Source: Gammaproteobacteria bacterium (GTDB taxonomy: Bacteria > Pseudomonadota > Gammaproteobacteria > Steroidobacterales > Woeseiaceae). Taken from it: a DNA stretch of 64,000 nucleotides. Below the pieces are notes generated by a model that had not been told where the DNA came from, ran no database searches, and worked only from the letters and a program-made list of their open reading frames with translations. Positions 8,815 to 17,595 of this stretch are shown here, in pieces (positions within the stretch are counted from its first letter, which is position 1; every line of letters starts with the position of its first letter). The position numbers and the translations under genes were made by a program. The DNA lies in the NCBI GenBank assembly GCA_013151645.1, contig JAADHU010000060.1:1-64000 (forward strand), written 5' to 3'.

Positions 8815-11010
8815 TCAGATCTCGCCAGGGTGATAGCGGCGCTCAGCGCGCTTCTCGACATCTTCGCGATAGAAAGCCACGTCCTTGAATTGCCGATCGA
8901 CGTAGCGTTGCGCCTGATCGTCGAAGTGTGGCGAATCCGGATCACCGCTTTGACCACCCGCGAGCATCGTTTTCGCTTTTACTTTGTCACCGAACTCAAC
9001 CACGGCGACGAAACTATTGCCGTTGGACCCGTAAATGCGTTTGGTGCCCGGATACCGTTTCGCGCCGAACGACGCCAGTGCTCCCCAGCGGCCTGAGCCA
9101 AACCCAACCGGTAGACTTGGAGCCTTGTCGTCATGCGGTTGAACGATATCACCCGTCAGTCTCTGGAAACGGTTGATCTCACCCCAGGGTGTGTCCCACT
9201 GGCCGAAATCCGCCTCAAGCGCAACCAGCGTCGCCGCGAATATCCGTAGTCGCTCTGCGTGCGGCGAGCCATTGCCAAAATAGTCGACCAGTTCAATGCC
9301 GCGCAATCCTTGGGGATTCTCTCCATCGACTCCGTAGCGCAAACCATAGAAGTGCGCCAGTGACATAGCGACAGAATCGGACGCAGTCCTGAGGTCCCAG
9401 TGTCTAAGTACGGCCACCGCGTCGGCAAGTTCCGGGTAGTCTTCCCCCGACTCATCGAAGGCCTTGACCAAGCCGGGAATAAGACGCTCGAAGCCCGGCA
9501 GGTAGGAGTCATAGGCAAGATCAAGCAACTTATCGAGCGTCAGTCCGGATTGACGGCTTAGAACTCGCACCGCATGGATTCCTCGAAATGTTTCCGGATC
9601 CGGGGCCATGTACACCGGGTAGTCTTCACGCTTCGGACTGAACTCTGCGGCGGCGGTAAAGGGCGTCGAGTTGCAGTTCTGCAGCCAGCCGTTCGCCGGA
9701 TTGAGCAGCGTTATGGTTTCGTCAACCGAGTGAATTCCCTGCCAATCGGTGTCGGGATTGCTGCCATCGACCGGCTTTGAGAAATCGAAACGAGTATCCC
9801 GGCGCGGTACAAAATTGCCGTGGTAGTAGGCTATGTTGCCCTGAGAATCGGCGTACACCGTATTGTTCGACGAGTTCGTGCGGATATCCATCATTTTACG
9901 AAACTCATCGTGACCACTGAGCTTGGTACGTGTATAGGATTGTCGCAGTGCATTGACCGGATCCCAGTTAATTTTAGTCACCACCCATTTTCCGTCCAGC
10001 ATGTGCGTTACCGGGCCGTGATGCGTGTGATACATCGGGAATGTCCGCTCCGACATTGTCGCGCCATCTTTATATTTGAGCGTTACTTCAGAAACCTCAA
10101 CCGGTCGAATTTCATCGCCATAGCGATATACCAGCTTGCCGTCCTGCTCAAAGACGTCTTCGACGAATTCATCCATAAAGTCCAGGCGGGTCGAGGTGTG
10201 CATCCAACCGGTGTTTTCATTGAATCCCTGGTATACGAAGAACTGACCCCACGTTACGGCACCGTAGGCATTCAGGCCCTCTTCGCTGACCATGTGGACT
10301 TCACCACGAAAATAGAAAGACGTATGAGGATTGATGAGCAACAACGTGTTCCCCGATTCCGTCAAATCGCCCGAGATTGCGAAGCCGTTCGAACCCTTGG
10401 GTTCCGCGAATTCAACCAGCCTCGCCTGTGCCTCGCCCGGCGCTTGCACCGATTTACCCGATCCATAGAAGGCGATAATACCGTCGATATCGATTTGCTC
10501 AATATCACCACCAATCGACCCTTCACTGAAGAACATGGGCATCCAGGGCTCGAAGCGTGTGAGCAAGGCCGGCTTCACATCCGGGTGGGTCGCGAGATAA
10601 TAGTTCAAGCCATCGGCGTAGGCGTCGCAAAGTGCTTTGAGCCAGTCCGGCGCAGCGGCGTACGCCGCTTTCGCCTCATCGACGGTCATGTAAAGACGCG
10701 CTCGCAGATCACTGAAAATAGCGTCTTCTCCATCGACTTCGGCCAAACGGCCCGTGGCCCAGATGTAGTTGCGTTCGACGCGATTGAAGTCATCTTCCGC
10801 CTGTGCGTACAGCAGACCAAACACGGCATCCGCATCCGTCTTGCCGTAGATATGCGGCACACCAAAATCGTCCCGAATAATGGTGATATTCTGCGCCTGT
10901 GCGACCAGTCGTTCGAATTCCGGGTCGATCGCCACCTCGGTCTTTGGTGAACAAGCCGCCAACAGCATCAGTATCGCGGAGAACAGGATGAGCCGATATT
11001 TTTGATTCAT
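8815..11010 (-). CDS. Penicillin acylase family N-terminal-nucleophile hydrolase, lipoprotein
   Basis: A 731-residue precursor of the Ntn-hydrolase class that includes penicillin G acylase, cephalosporin acylase and acyl-homoserine-lactone acylases. It cleaves amide bonds after self-processing into alpha and beta chains. The predicted cleavage site is G206/S207 in PKGSNGFAISG; Ser207 would be the catalytic N-terminus of the beta chain. The lipobox LLAAC20 makes it a lipoprotein, so the active enzyme is exported. The NPHTSFYFRGE segment matches the conserved stretch after the nucleophile. It lies 70 bases downstream of the permease gene and 41 upstream of dadA in the same operon. Its likely role is releasing amino acids from N-acyl compounds. 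Whether the real substrates are lactones, beta-lactams or N-acyl amino acids is unknown. Confidence 0.88.
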   Translation of the reverse strand: MNQKYRLILFSAILMLLAACSPKTEVAIDPEFERLVAQAQNITIIRDDFGVPHIYGKTDADAVFGLLYAQAEDDFNRVERNYIWATGRLAEVDGEDAIFSDLRARLYMTVDEAKAAYAAAPDWLKALCDAYADGLNYYLATHPDVKPALLTRFEPWMPMFFSEGSIGGDIEQIDIDGIIAFYGSGKSVQAPGEAQARLVEFAEPKGSNGFAISGDLTESGNTLLLINPHTSFYFRGEVHMVSEEGLNAYGAVTWGQFFVYQGFNENTGWMHTSTRLDFMDEFVEDVFEQDGKLVYRYGDEIRPVEVSEVTLKYKDGATMSERTFPMYHTHHGPVTHMLDGKWVVTKINWDPVNALRQSYTRTKLSGHDEFRKMMDIRTNSSNNTVYADSQGNIAYYHGNFVPRRDTRFDFSKPVDGSNPDTDWQGIHSVDETITLLNPANGWLQNCNSTPFTAAAEFSPKREDYPVYMAPDPETFRGIHAVRVLSRQSGLTLDKLLDLAYDSYLPGFERLIPGLVKAFDESGEDYPELADAVAVLRHWDLRTASDSVAMSLAHFYGLRYGVDGENPQGLRGIELVDYFGNGSPHAERLRIFAATLVALEADFGQWDTPWGEINRFQRLTGDIVQPHDDKAPSLPVGFGSGRWGALASFGAKRYPGTKRIYGSNGNSFVAVVEFGDKVKAKTMLAGGQSGDPDSPHFDDQAQRYVDRQFKDVAFYREDVEKRAERRYHPGEI

Positions 11011-11080
11011 GAGAGCGAAGCCTTGATTGCTGTTACAGAGGTTATGGCGCGATCGATAGTATCAATTCGACAGACGCACG

Positions 11081-12409
11081 TCAGAGTGGCTGGCGCGCCT
11101 GAAGCAGCGCCGTTGCCCGCCGATTGTGTGGAGAGCGAAAGTGAATATAGGCAATCACCAGCAGGATATAGAGGGTCACCAATACCCAGCCACCACGGTC
11201 GATGTCCGAGAATGACAGCGCGCCCTGGACCAGCAGCACGCCCATCCCGATCACACTGATCGTTCGAACCGTCCGCTCGCTGAATTTCATCGTGGCTTGT
11301 GCGAATGCCTGTGGCAGGCGTTGCGCGAACAGGAAAGCGGCCACCAATGGGATAAGGTCATAGACAAAGACAAGCCCGCCGCCGAGCATGATGATGTAGC
11401 GAAGATCTTTACCGGCGAGAATGGGTATTGAGCCGAAGATCAAGAGAAACGTAAGCAGAATGTGCGGTGTATTGAATCGCCGGTTGACGACCGCGATACC
11501 TTTCGGCAGCCAGCCATCTTCGCAGGCGATCATCACGGATTTCGTCGCCCAGGTGAAAGTCGAGTTAATACTGGTAGCCAGCGCGAACAGGCCGGCGCCG
11601 ATAATGAACGCGGTGTAGATCGGCGCGGGCAGAATCGATTGCGCCACCTCCGCCAGCGATTTTCCCGCTGTTTGCTCAACCGGCAATACACCGACAGCGA
11701 CAATCGATACCAGCGCAAAGAACACGGCCGCCAGGAGTGTGCTGTAAATAATTGCGCGGGGGAGATCGTGTTGCGGGTTTTTCATCTCGCCGCCCAGCTC
11801 CGAAATGTACTGCGCGCCACCCGTCGAGAACGACAGCACGACGCAAGCCAGTCCGAAACCGTACCAGCCGTTCGGGAACAGTTTCTCCGCAGTGGTGAAA
11901 TTGCTGTATTCAACCTCACCGAGACCGAAGAAAATCAACGACGACAAACCGATCAAGAGCAGGACAATCATGATTTTCTGTACGACGGCCGCCTGTTTAA
12001 CGCCGAATAAATTCACCAGGTAGAACAGGAAGAGAATACCCAGGGCGATCACCCGAATATCCAGACCCGGCACCAGGGCGACAGCGTACTGCGCGAAACC
12101 CAGTGCGAACAGTGAGATCAGTACGTGCGTCACCAGCAGAATGGCGAGGTAGAAAAAACCGATCTTAGGACCAAGAATCCGTTTGCAATAGACGTAAAGA
12201 CCACCGGTAGCCGGCATGGCTGAGCCCATGAAAGCGACCGGCAACTGCTTGATGACCGAAAGAGATGCCGACAATACGAAGGCCAGTGGGATCGCATATG
12301 CCGTGAACTCGATACCGATGCCGATCAACACCATGATACCGGAGCCGATCACCTGGCCCAGCGCGATTGCGAAGACGTCCCAGAAACTTAGTGATCGCTT
12401 GAGTTTCAT
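11081..12409 (-). CDS. APC-superfamily amino acid permease
   Basis: A 442-residue integral membrane protein with about 12 hydrophobic helices and the APC hallmark in TM1 (FAIALGQVIGSGIMVLIG). It is expected to import amino acids by proton or sodium symport or by exchange. It starts 31 bases after the lyase gene and is followed by the acylase, so it is the transport step of the operon: envelope hydrolases free amino acids and this carrier brings them in. It is compact, without a long C-terminal domain. Substrate specificity, including whether D-isomers are taken, cannot be read from the sequence. Confidence 0.88.
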   Translation of the reverse strand: MKLKRSLSFWDVFAIALGQVIGSGIMVLIGIGIEFTAYAIPLAFVLSASLSVIKQLPVAFMGSAMPATGGLYVYCKRILGPKIGFFYLAILLVTHVLISLFALGFAQYAVALVPGLDIRVIALGILFLFYLVNLFGVKQAAVVQKIMIVLLLIGLSSLIFFGLGEVEYSNFTTAEKLFPNGWYGFGLACVVLSFSTGGAQYISELGGEMKNPQHDLPRAIIYSTLLAAVFFALVSIVAVGVLPVEQTAGKSLAEVAQSILPAPIYTAFIIGAGLFALATSINSTFTWATKSVMIACEDGWLPKGIAVVNRRFNTPHILLTFLLIFGSIPILAGKDLRYIIMLGGGLVFVYDLIPLVAAFLFAQRLPQAFAQATMKFSERTVRTISVIGMGVLLVQGALSFSDIDRGGWVLVTLYILLVIAYIHFRSPHNRRATALLQARQPL

Positions 12410-12440
12410 CGCTCAAAGTCCCGGCGGGCTGTGGAAAGAA

Positions 12441-13640
12441 TCAGATCAGCGCAAGCGCAGCATCGAAGTCTGACATCAAGTCCTGCGGATCCTCAAGTCC
12501 GCTCGACACGCGGATCATGCCCTGCGTAATTCCCATTTGCAGGCGTTCTTCGTCAGGTATATCCAGAAACGCCATCGATGCGGGAATTTGTGTCGTCGTT
12601 CGAACGCCGCCAAGACTGGCCGCAAAGCAGGCGAGCTGCAGGTTGTCGAGTACCTTGAGTGCCGAATCCACGTCACCCACATCGAAGGTCAGCATGCCAC
12701 CGAATTTTGGCATCTGTTCCTTGGCAAGCGCGTGTTGCGGATGCGACGGCAAACCCGGGTACCAGACTTTATTCACTTTCGGGTGTTGCTCGAAATGCCG
12801 CGCGAGGGTCATGGCCGTCTGGCACTGTCGTTCCACACGCACGGAAAGCGTTTGCAAACTTCGCAGCAACAGCCACGCATTGAACGGTGACAGGGGTGAA
12901 CCCCATTTCACCATCGTGTTCCAGCGAATCTGTTCCATGAAATCTTTCGGCAACAGGTCGGACTTCAGGCAAATCACGCCACCGATCGCATCGCTATGCC
13001 CACCGATAAACTTGGTCGCACTCTCCACGACAATATCGACGCCGAGATCCAGCGGCCGCATGACGTACGGGCTCGCAAACGTATTGTCGCAAACCGCGAC
13101 GACACCGCGCTCGTGCGCGATATCGGCCAGCGCCTGGATGGTAGCCACTTTCATGGTTGGGTTCGCAATCGTTTCAAAATACAGAACCCGGGTATTGTCC
13201 TGAATTGCGGCACGCACGCTGTCGAGATCGGCCGTGTCGACGAACGTGGTCGTGATGCCGTAGTCGGTCAGGCGATGATCCAGCATTTCGTGCGTTGAGC
13301 TGTAGGTGGTCCAGTCACAAACGATATGGTCGCCGCTTTTGAGCAGACCGAACAAGGAGACCGAAATAGCCGCCATGCCAGACGCCGTCGCAAGACAGGC
13401 CTCCGCACCCTCGACCATGCACATCTGTTCTTCAAGCTGATACTCGGTCGGATTGCCGCAGCGGCCGTAAATGTTGACGTCTTTGCGCTCGCCATCGACC
13501 ACGCGGTTGTAGACCTCCGCGCCATACTGAAAACTCGATGACATAAACAGGGGCGCATTGATCGAGCTCGTCCCCTCATCCGGTGGGTAATAGACGGTTT
13601 TGCTATCGAAATGAAGCTTTGCTTTTTGTTCGGGCGTCAC
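12441..13640 (-). CDS. PLP-dependent Cys/Met metabolism lyase (gamma-family)
   Basis: A PLP enzyme of the Cys/Met-metabolism family (methionine gamma-lyase, cystathionine gamma-lyase or synthase). The PLP lysine is K210 in ESATKFIGGHSDAIGG, and YGRCGNPT matches the substrate/phosphate-binding segment. The GTG at 13640 is preferred: GAGAGG lies 7 bases upstream, giving 399 residues. A TTG at 13655 without a site would add five. The residue in the place of the methionine gamma-lyase cysteine appears to be serine (TTYSSTH), so a pure methionine gamma-lyase is not certain. It is the first gene of the minus-strand N-acyl amino acid operon and divergent from psuK, and could break down sulfur amino acids or homoserine derivatives released by the acylases. 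Confidence 0.85.
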   Translation of the reverse strand: MTPEQKAKLHFDSKTVYYPPDEGTSSINAPLFMSSSFQYGAEVYNRVVDGERKDVNIYGRCGNPTEYQLEEQMCMVEGAEACLATASGMAAISVSLFGLLKSGDHIVCDWTTYSSTHEMLDHRLTDYGITTTFVDTADLDSVRAAIQDNTRVLYFETIANPTMKVATIQALADIAHERGVVAVCDNTFASPYVMRPLDLGVDIVVESATKFIGGHSDAIGGVICLKSDLLPKDFMEQIRWNTMVKWGSPLSPFNAWLLLRSLQTLSVRVERQCQTAMTLARHFEQHPKVNKVWYPGLPSHPQHALAKEQMPKFGGMLTFDVGDVDSALKVLDNLQLACFAASLGGVRTTTQIPASMAFLDIPDEERLQMGITQGMIRVSSGLEDPQDLMSDFDAALALI

Positions 13641-13688
13641 GATCCAACCTCTCAACCATTGAATTTTCGGGGTTCTGCGCGTACTGTT

Positions 13689-13716
13689 GCAAACATATCT
13701 TTATAAAGCAAACATA
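13689..13716. promoter_or_regulatory. Divergent promoter region with 9-bp direct repeat, candidate operator
   Basis: GCAAACATA occurs at 13689-13697 and again at 13708-13716, 19 bases apart (about two helical turns). The second copy also forms an inverted repeat, CAAAC-ATAA-GTTTG, ending just before the psuK ATG. The spacer is A+T-rich. This is the only space between the minus-strand lyase operon (start 13640) and psuK (start 13723), so a bound regulator could control both. The winged-helix domain of the PsuK-like protein encoded next door is the obvious candidate, by inference only. Confidence 0.5.
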
Positions 13717-13722
13717 AGTTTG

Positions 13723-14826
13723 ATGTTAACTGATCGAGAACAGCAAGTGCTGGCACTGATTCGCGGCAACCGCCTGATTTCCCAGCGCGCCATTGCGGAA
13801 CAGTTGGGCATCAGCCGTTCCGCCGCCGCCGGGCACGTCATGAACCTGACGGCCAAGGGGATCATAAAGGGACGGGGCTATGTCATCAGCGAGGATCCCT
13901 TTGTCGTTGTCGTTGGTGGTGCCAACATGGACATTCACGGCACCCCGAATGCGGCACTTCGAGCGCACGACTCCAATCCCGGCCGTGTACAAAGTTCACC
14001 CGGTGGCGTGGCCCGCAACATCGCCGAAAACCTGGCGCGACTCGGCGTCGATTGCCGCCTGATCGCGCCGGTGGGTAACGATCATCACGGCGAATTGCTC
14101 ATGCAACAGGGGCGGGCGGCCGGTATCGACATGCGTAACATGCTGCAATTCGACGCGGTAAACACTTCAACCTACTTGTCAGTTCTCGATGATCGTGGCG
14201 ACATGTCGGTGGCCATTTCAGATATGGCGATTCTCGACAGACTCGGCGCAGAGCAACTGCGCGCCCGTGAAAAGATGCTGCGACAGGCCTCAATGATTGT
14301 TGCGGATACGAATCTGACGGACGATGCGCTCGCCTATCTCACCCGCACGTTTACCGATCACACGCTGTTTGTCGATACCGTTTCAACGGCGAAAGCGATC
14401 AGGATCAAACCCTACCTGTCGGCCGTGCACACGCTGAAGCCCGGTCTTATCGAAGCGGAAGCAATAGCGGGCATCAAAGCTCCGACAGACGATCAATTGC
14501 CCGCACTGGCGAACTGGTTTCACGATCACGGCGTGAAACGCCTGTTTATTACGCTTGGGCCTCGCGGCGTTTTTTACAGCACGGGTCAGGAACAAGGCAT
14601 CGAAAAAACGCCGGATGCGTCCGCTCAGCCAGTCAACGCGGGCGGCGCCGGTGACGCATTCGTCGCCGGGCTGGTGCGCGCCTGGCTGCATCAATGGCCA
14701 CTGCTAAAGTCCGTGCGCTTCGCGTTGTCCGTCGCGAAACTGACGCTGGCACATGCAGAAACCAACAATCCGGATTTGTCGAATGCGGCGGTCCAGCGTA
14801 TTTACGAGCAGGACTATGCCGCCTGA
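13723..14826 (+). CDS. psuK: Pseudouridine kinase with N-terminal winged-helix domain
   Basis: A two-domain protein. Residues 1-55 form a winged-helix DNA-binding region (TDREQQVLALI, then RAIAEQLGISRSAAAGHV), and residues 60-360 a PfkB-family sugar kinase. The kinase shows the GGxxMD start (VVVGGANMD), the GG of SSPGGVARN, and the anion-hole/catalytic motif N305-A-G-G-A-G-D311. With psuG directly downstream this is pseudouridine kinase, which phosphorylates pseudouridine to its 5'-phosphate. The ATG at 13723 (MLTDREQQ) is chosen over an upstream TTG because the conserved winged helix begins there. The stop overlaps the psuG start. The HTH suggests that the protein also senses nucleoside and regulates its own locus, as proposed for similar HTH-PfkB fusions. 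Confidence 0.88.
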   Translation: MLTDREQQVLALIRGNRLISQRAIAEQLGISRSAAAGHVMNLTAKGIIKGRGYVISEDPFVVVVGGANMDIHGTPNAALRAHDSNPGRVQSSPGGVARNIAENLARLGVDCRLIAPVGNDHHGELLMQQGRAAGIDMRNMLQFDAVNTSTYLSVLDDRGDMSVAISDMAILDRLGAEQLRAREKMLRQASMIVADTNLTDDALAYLTRTFTDHTLFVDTVSTAKAIRIKPYLSAVHTLKPGLIEAEAIAGIKAPTDDQLPALANWFHDHGVKRLFITLGPRGVFYSTGQEQGIEKTPDASAQPVNAGGAGDAFVAGLVRAWLHQWPLLKSVRFALSVAKLTLAHAETNNPDLSNAAVQRIYEQDYAA

Positions 14827-15757
14827 CGCCGTCAATTCGTTCCTCGATATTCAGCCGGATGTCGAGGCTGCGCTGACCGACAAGCAAGCCGTTGTAGCAC
14901 TTGAGTCAACGATTATCTGCCATGGAATGCCCTACCCACAGAATGTGGAAACTGCGCTGCAGGTCGAGAATATTGTACGAGAAAATGGCGCGACGCCCGC
15001 GACCGTTGCCGTTCTCGATGGCCGTTTGAAAGCGGGCCTCACCGAGGACGAGATCGACTATCTCGGCCAGAAGGGCAAGCGCGTAACGAAAGCGAGCCGA
15101 CGCGATCTGCCGATCATCGTGTCCCGACGGCAGGATGCTGCAACAACGGTCGCATCGACAATGATTATCGCGAACATGGCCGGCATTGACCTGTTCGCGA
15201 CGGGTGGTATTGGTGGTGTGCACCGCGGTGCAGAACAGAGCATGGATATCTCGGCGGATCTTCAGGAACTTGCACAAACCAACGTTGCGGTTGTCTGTGC
15301 CGGCGTCAAGTCTATTCTCGACATCGGCCTGACCCTGGAATATCTGGAAACTCACGGTGTTCCCGTGGTCGGCTATCGAACGGATACATTGCCGGCCTTT
15401 TACTCCCACAGCAGCCGTTTCCCGGTTGATTGCAGGCTGGACAACGCGCGCGATGTCGCCCGCATGTTATGCGTCAAATGGGACATGGGCGTTGGCGGCG
15501 GCGCGGTGATCGCTAACCCGGTACCGAGCGAACATGCGCTGGATCCCGCGGAAATCGATGCGGTAATCAGTGCCGCGCTGCAGACTATGAAGAGCAGCGG
15601 CATCACGGGAAAGAATACGACCCCATATCTACTCGCAAGCATTGCTGAAAAGACCGGCGGACGAAGCCTTGCAGCCAATATTGAGCTTGTCTACAACAAC
15701 GCCAGGCTTGCCGCACAGATTGCGGTTGAATTCTGCCGGGAAAGGTACTCGAGGTGA
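14816..15757 (+). CDS. psuG: Pseudouridine-5'-phosphate glycosidase
   Basis: A 313-residue PsuG/IndA enzyme that splits the C-C glycosidic bond of pseudouridine 5'-phosphate to uracil and ribose 5-phosphate. Conserved positions fit the family: E30 in VVALESTIICHGMPYPQN, K92 in RVTKASRRD, and K165 in CAGVKSILDIG. FATGGIGGVHRG is the family signature. Chosen start: ATG 14816, which overlaps the end of psuK by 11 bases and gives a normal N-terminus; longer readings lie inside psuK. The next gene overlaps its stop by 4 bases. Full length and apparently intact. Confidence 0.93.
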   Translation: MPPDAVNSFLDIQPDVEAALTDKQAVVALESTIICHGMPYPQNVETALQVENIVRENGATPATVAVLDGRLKAGLTEDEIDYLGQKGKRVTKASRRDLPIIVSRRQDAATTVASTMIIANMAGIDLFATGGIGGVHRGAEQSMDISADLQELAQTNVAVVCAGVKSILDIGLTLEYLETHGVPVVGYRTDTLPAFYSHSSRFPVDCRLDNARDVARMLCVKWDMGVGGGAVIANPVPSEHALDPAEIDAVISAALQTMKSSGITGKNTTPYLLASIAEKTGGRSLAANIELVYNNARLAAQIAVEFCRERYSR

Positions 15758-16722
15758 GCGTAGCCATCCCCACTATCGACCTTTCTGCATTTCTCTCCGG
15801 AAACGATGAGGAGCGCAACGTCATCGCCGAACAGGTCGACCAGGTGTGCCGCTCGATTGGTTTCCTGATCGTCGATAATCATGGCGTCGACAGCGCGATA
15901 ATCGCTCGCGCCTGGTCGATGGCCGAGGCATTTTTCGATCTGCCGCTGGACAAGAAACTGCGGGTTTTCCCTGCCGACTCCGCATGTCCTCGAGGCTATT
16001 TTCCACCGCAGACGGAAACCCTGGCCAAATCACGCGGTATTGAGACGCCGCCCGATCGTAAAGAGACTTTCAGCAGCGGTGCGCTTGTTGTGCCGGAGGG
16101 CGCTGGTGCTGACGAAAATTTCGCGTTTTTTTACGGCGCGAATAACTGGCCCGACGAACCCGCTGGATTCCGCGATGCCTGGATCGCTTACTACCGTTCA
16201 ATGGAGCAACTCGGAGCCAACATCATGCGGTTGTTCGCGGCAGCACTGGGTCTGGCCGACAACTATTTCGCCCGATTTCACTCGCACCACATCAGTGCTT
16301 TGCGTGCGAATCATTATCCGCGAGTCACCCAAGACTCACTACCCGGTCAAAATCGCGCCGGCGCACATTCCGATTACGGCAGTGTCACCCTCCTGCGACC
16401 GGACCCGAACGTCGGCGGGCTTGAGATCAAATTGCCGTCAGGCGAGTGGCTTGCTGCCCCGTTGACCAAAGATGCCTTCATTGTCAATATTGGAGATATG
16501 CTGGCGCGATGGACCAACGATCGTTGGGTCTCGACGCTGCACCGCGTTGTGGATCCGGAAACCAGCGATCAACATCGACTTTCAATCGCCTATTTTCAAG
16601 TCCCGGATTTCGATGCGGTCATTCGCTGCATCCCTACCTGCGTTACGGACGATGCCGTTGAAAAGTACGAGCCGATCGACGCCGGACCTTACCTGATGAG
16701 TCGTTTTCGATCGACCATGTAA
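15754..16722 (+). CDS. Isopenicillin N synthase-like 2OG-Fe(II) dioxygenase
   Basis: A 322-residue non-haem iron oxygenase of the isopenicillin N synthase/DIOX family. The facial triad H205-x-D207 (AHSDYGSVTLL) and H263 (STLHRVV), and the 2-oxoglutarate-binding R275-x-S277 (HRLSIAYF), are all present, and the DIOX_N domain covers residues 1-110. The GTG start overlaps the psuG stop (GTGA), indicating tight coupling. Members of this family hydroxylate or oxidise many small molecules, including pyrimidines and xanthine-type substrates. Its place after psuK-psuG suggests action on a modified base or on uracil, but that is inference. No plant-like extension. Confidence 0.88.
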   Translation: MSVAIPTIDLSAFLSGNDEERNVIAEQVDQVCRSIGFLIVDNHGVDSAIIARAWSMAEAFFDLPLDKKLRVFPADSACPRGYFPPQTETLAKSRGIETPPDRKETFSSGALVVPEGAGADENFAFFYGANNWPDEPAGFRDAWIAYYRSMEQLGANIMRLFAAALGLADNYFARFHSHHISALRANHYPRVTQDSLPGQNRAGAHSDYGSVTLLRPDPNVGGLEIKLPSGEWLAAPLTKDAFIVNIGDMLARWTNDRWVSTLHRVVDPETSDQHRLSIAYFQVPDFDAVIRCIPTCVTDDAVEKYEPIDAGPYLMSRFRSTM

Positions 16723-16770
16723 GCGTGTTAATCCAGTAAACTGAGCTCTTCGAAAAAACAAGAGGCGCGT

Positions 16771-17523
16771 ATGTCAGAACTCAATGTTATTTCCTCGAAC
16801 GGGGTGGTTCGACTGCAATTCAATCGCCCCTCCGTTTTGAATGCGCTGTCGCCGGATCTGTTAAACGCGATCATCGATACCTGCACCAACGTCGGCAAGG
16901 ATGATTCGATACGCGTTGTGCTCCTCGAAGGATCGGGCAAACATTTTTCAGCCGGTGCAGACCTGCCGGCGTTTCACAAAGACCTGATCTCCAATCCGCA
17001 AGCAACTGCCGACCTCGGTCGCCGAGCGACCGAAGCCATTGCCGCACTGCCACAAATAGCCGTTGCGGCCATTCGCGGCCACTGCGTTGGCGGGGCTCTC
17101 GTCCTCGCCGCCGCCTGTGACGTACGCATCGCCGCAGACGACAGCCGGTATTTCATTCCGGAACTCGACGCGGGCATTCCGCTGGCCTGGGGCGGTATGG
17201 CGCACATGGTCCGCCTGGTCGGGGAGTCCCTGGCGGCTGATCTGGTGCTGACCTGTCGACGTTTTGATGCGGATGACGCGATTCGCTCTGGATTCGTGAG
17301 TCAGGTTGTGGCCGCTGACAAATTCGACGACGCGGTGACCGAGCTCACTAGAACGATCGCCAGCAAACCCGGCCTCGCATTGCGCATATCGAAACAACAG
17401 CTGATTGCTATTCGTAACGGCAATTTCGACGCGCGAAACGACGCCGGGGCGCTGCTCTCATCGCTGCAGGACGCGGAGGCGAGACAGGCCTCCGACGATT
17501 ATATCGCCAGCCGCCTGAGCTAA
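16771..17523 (+). CDS. Enoyl-CoA hydratase/isomerase family protein
   Basis: A 250-residue crotonase-fold enzyme. The oxyanion-hole segment SAGADLPAF and the second hole strand RGHCVGGALVLAAACDVRIA are clear. The catalytic acid region reads IPELDAGIPLAWGG, with a Glu in the usual position of the family's Glu/Asp site. It should act on an acyl-CoA (hydration, isomerisation or hydrolysis); the substrate is unknown. The ATG follows AGAGGCG. It lies 48 bases after the dioxygenase on the same strand and may share the psu transcript, although its link to pseudouridine breakdown is unclear. It lacks any dehydrogenase domain, so it is not a FadB-type fusion. Confidence 0.85.
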   Translation: MSELNVISSNGVVRLQFNRPSVLNALSPDLLNAIIDTCTNVGKDDSIRVVLLEGSGKHFSAGADLPAFHKDLISNPQATADLGRRATEAIAALPQIAVAAIRGHCVGGALVLAAACDVRIAADDSRYFIPELDAGIPLAWGGMAHMVRLVGESLAADLVLTCRRFDADDAIRSGFVSQVVAADKFDDAVTELTRTIASKPGLALRISKQQLIAIRNGNFDARNDAGALLSSLQDAEARQASDDYIASRLS

Positions 17524-17595
17524 AGTTTTGTCCCTGTCTGCCGATATGCCGGATAGATTCTCCAGCAATATTTCAGGCGTACGAAGGGACAACAC

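Noticed and set aside
9820-10950. 376-codon plus-strand frame opposite the acylase
   Set aside because: Antisense shadow; low-complexity basic translation and no ribosome binding site.
12441-13640. Naming the PLP lyase as methionine gamma-lyase (mgl)
   Set aside because: The characteristic active-site cysteine seems to be serine, so only the family is named.
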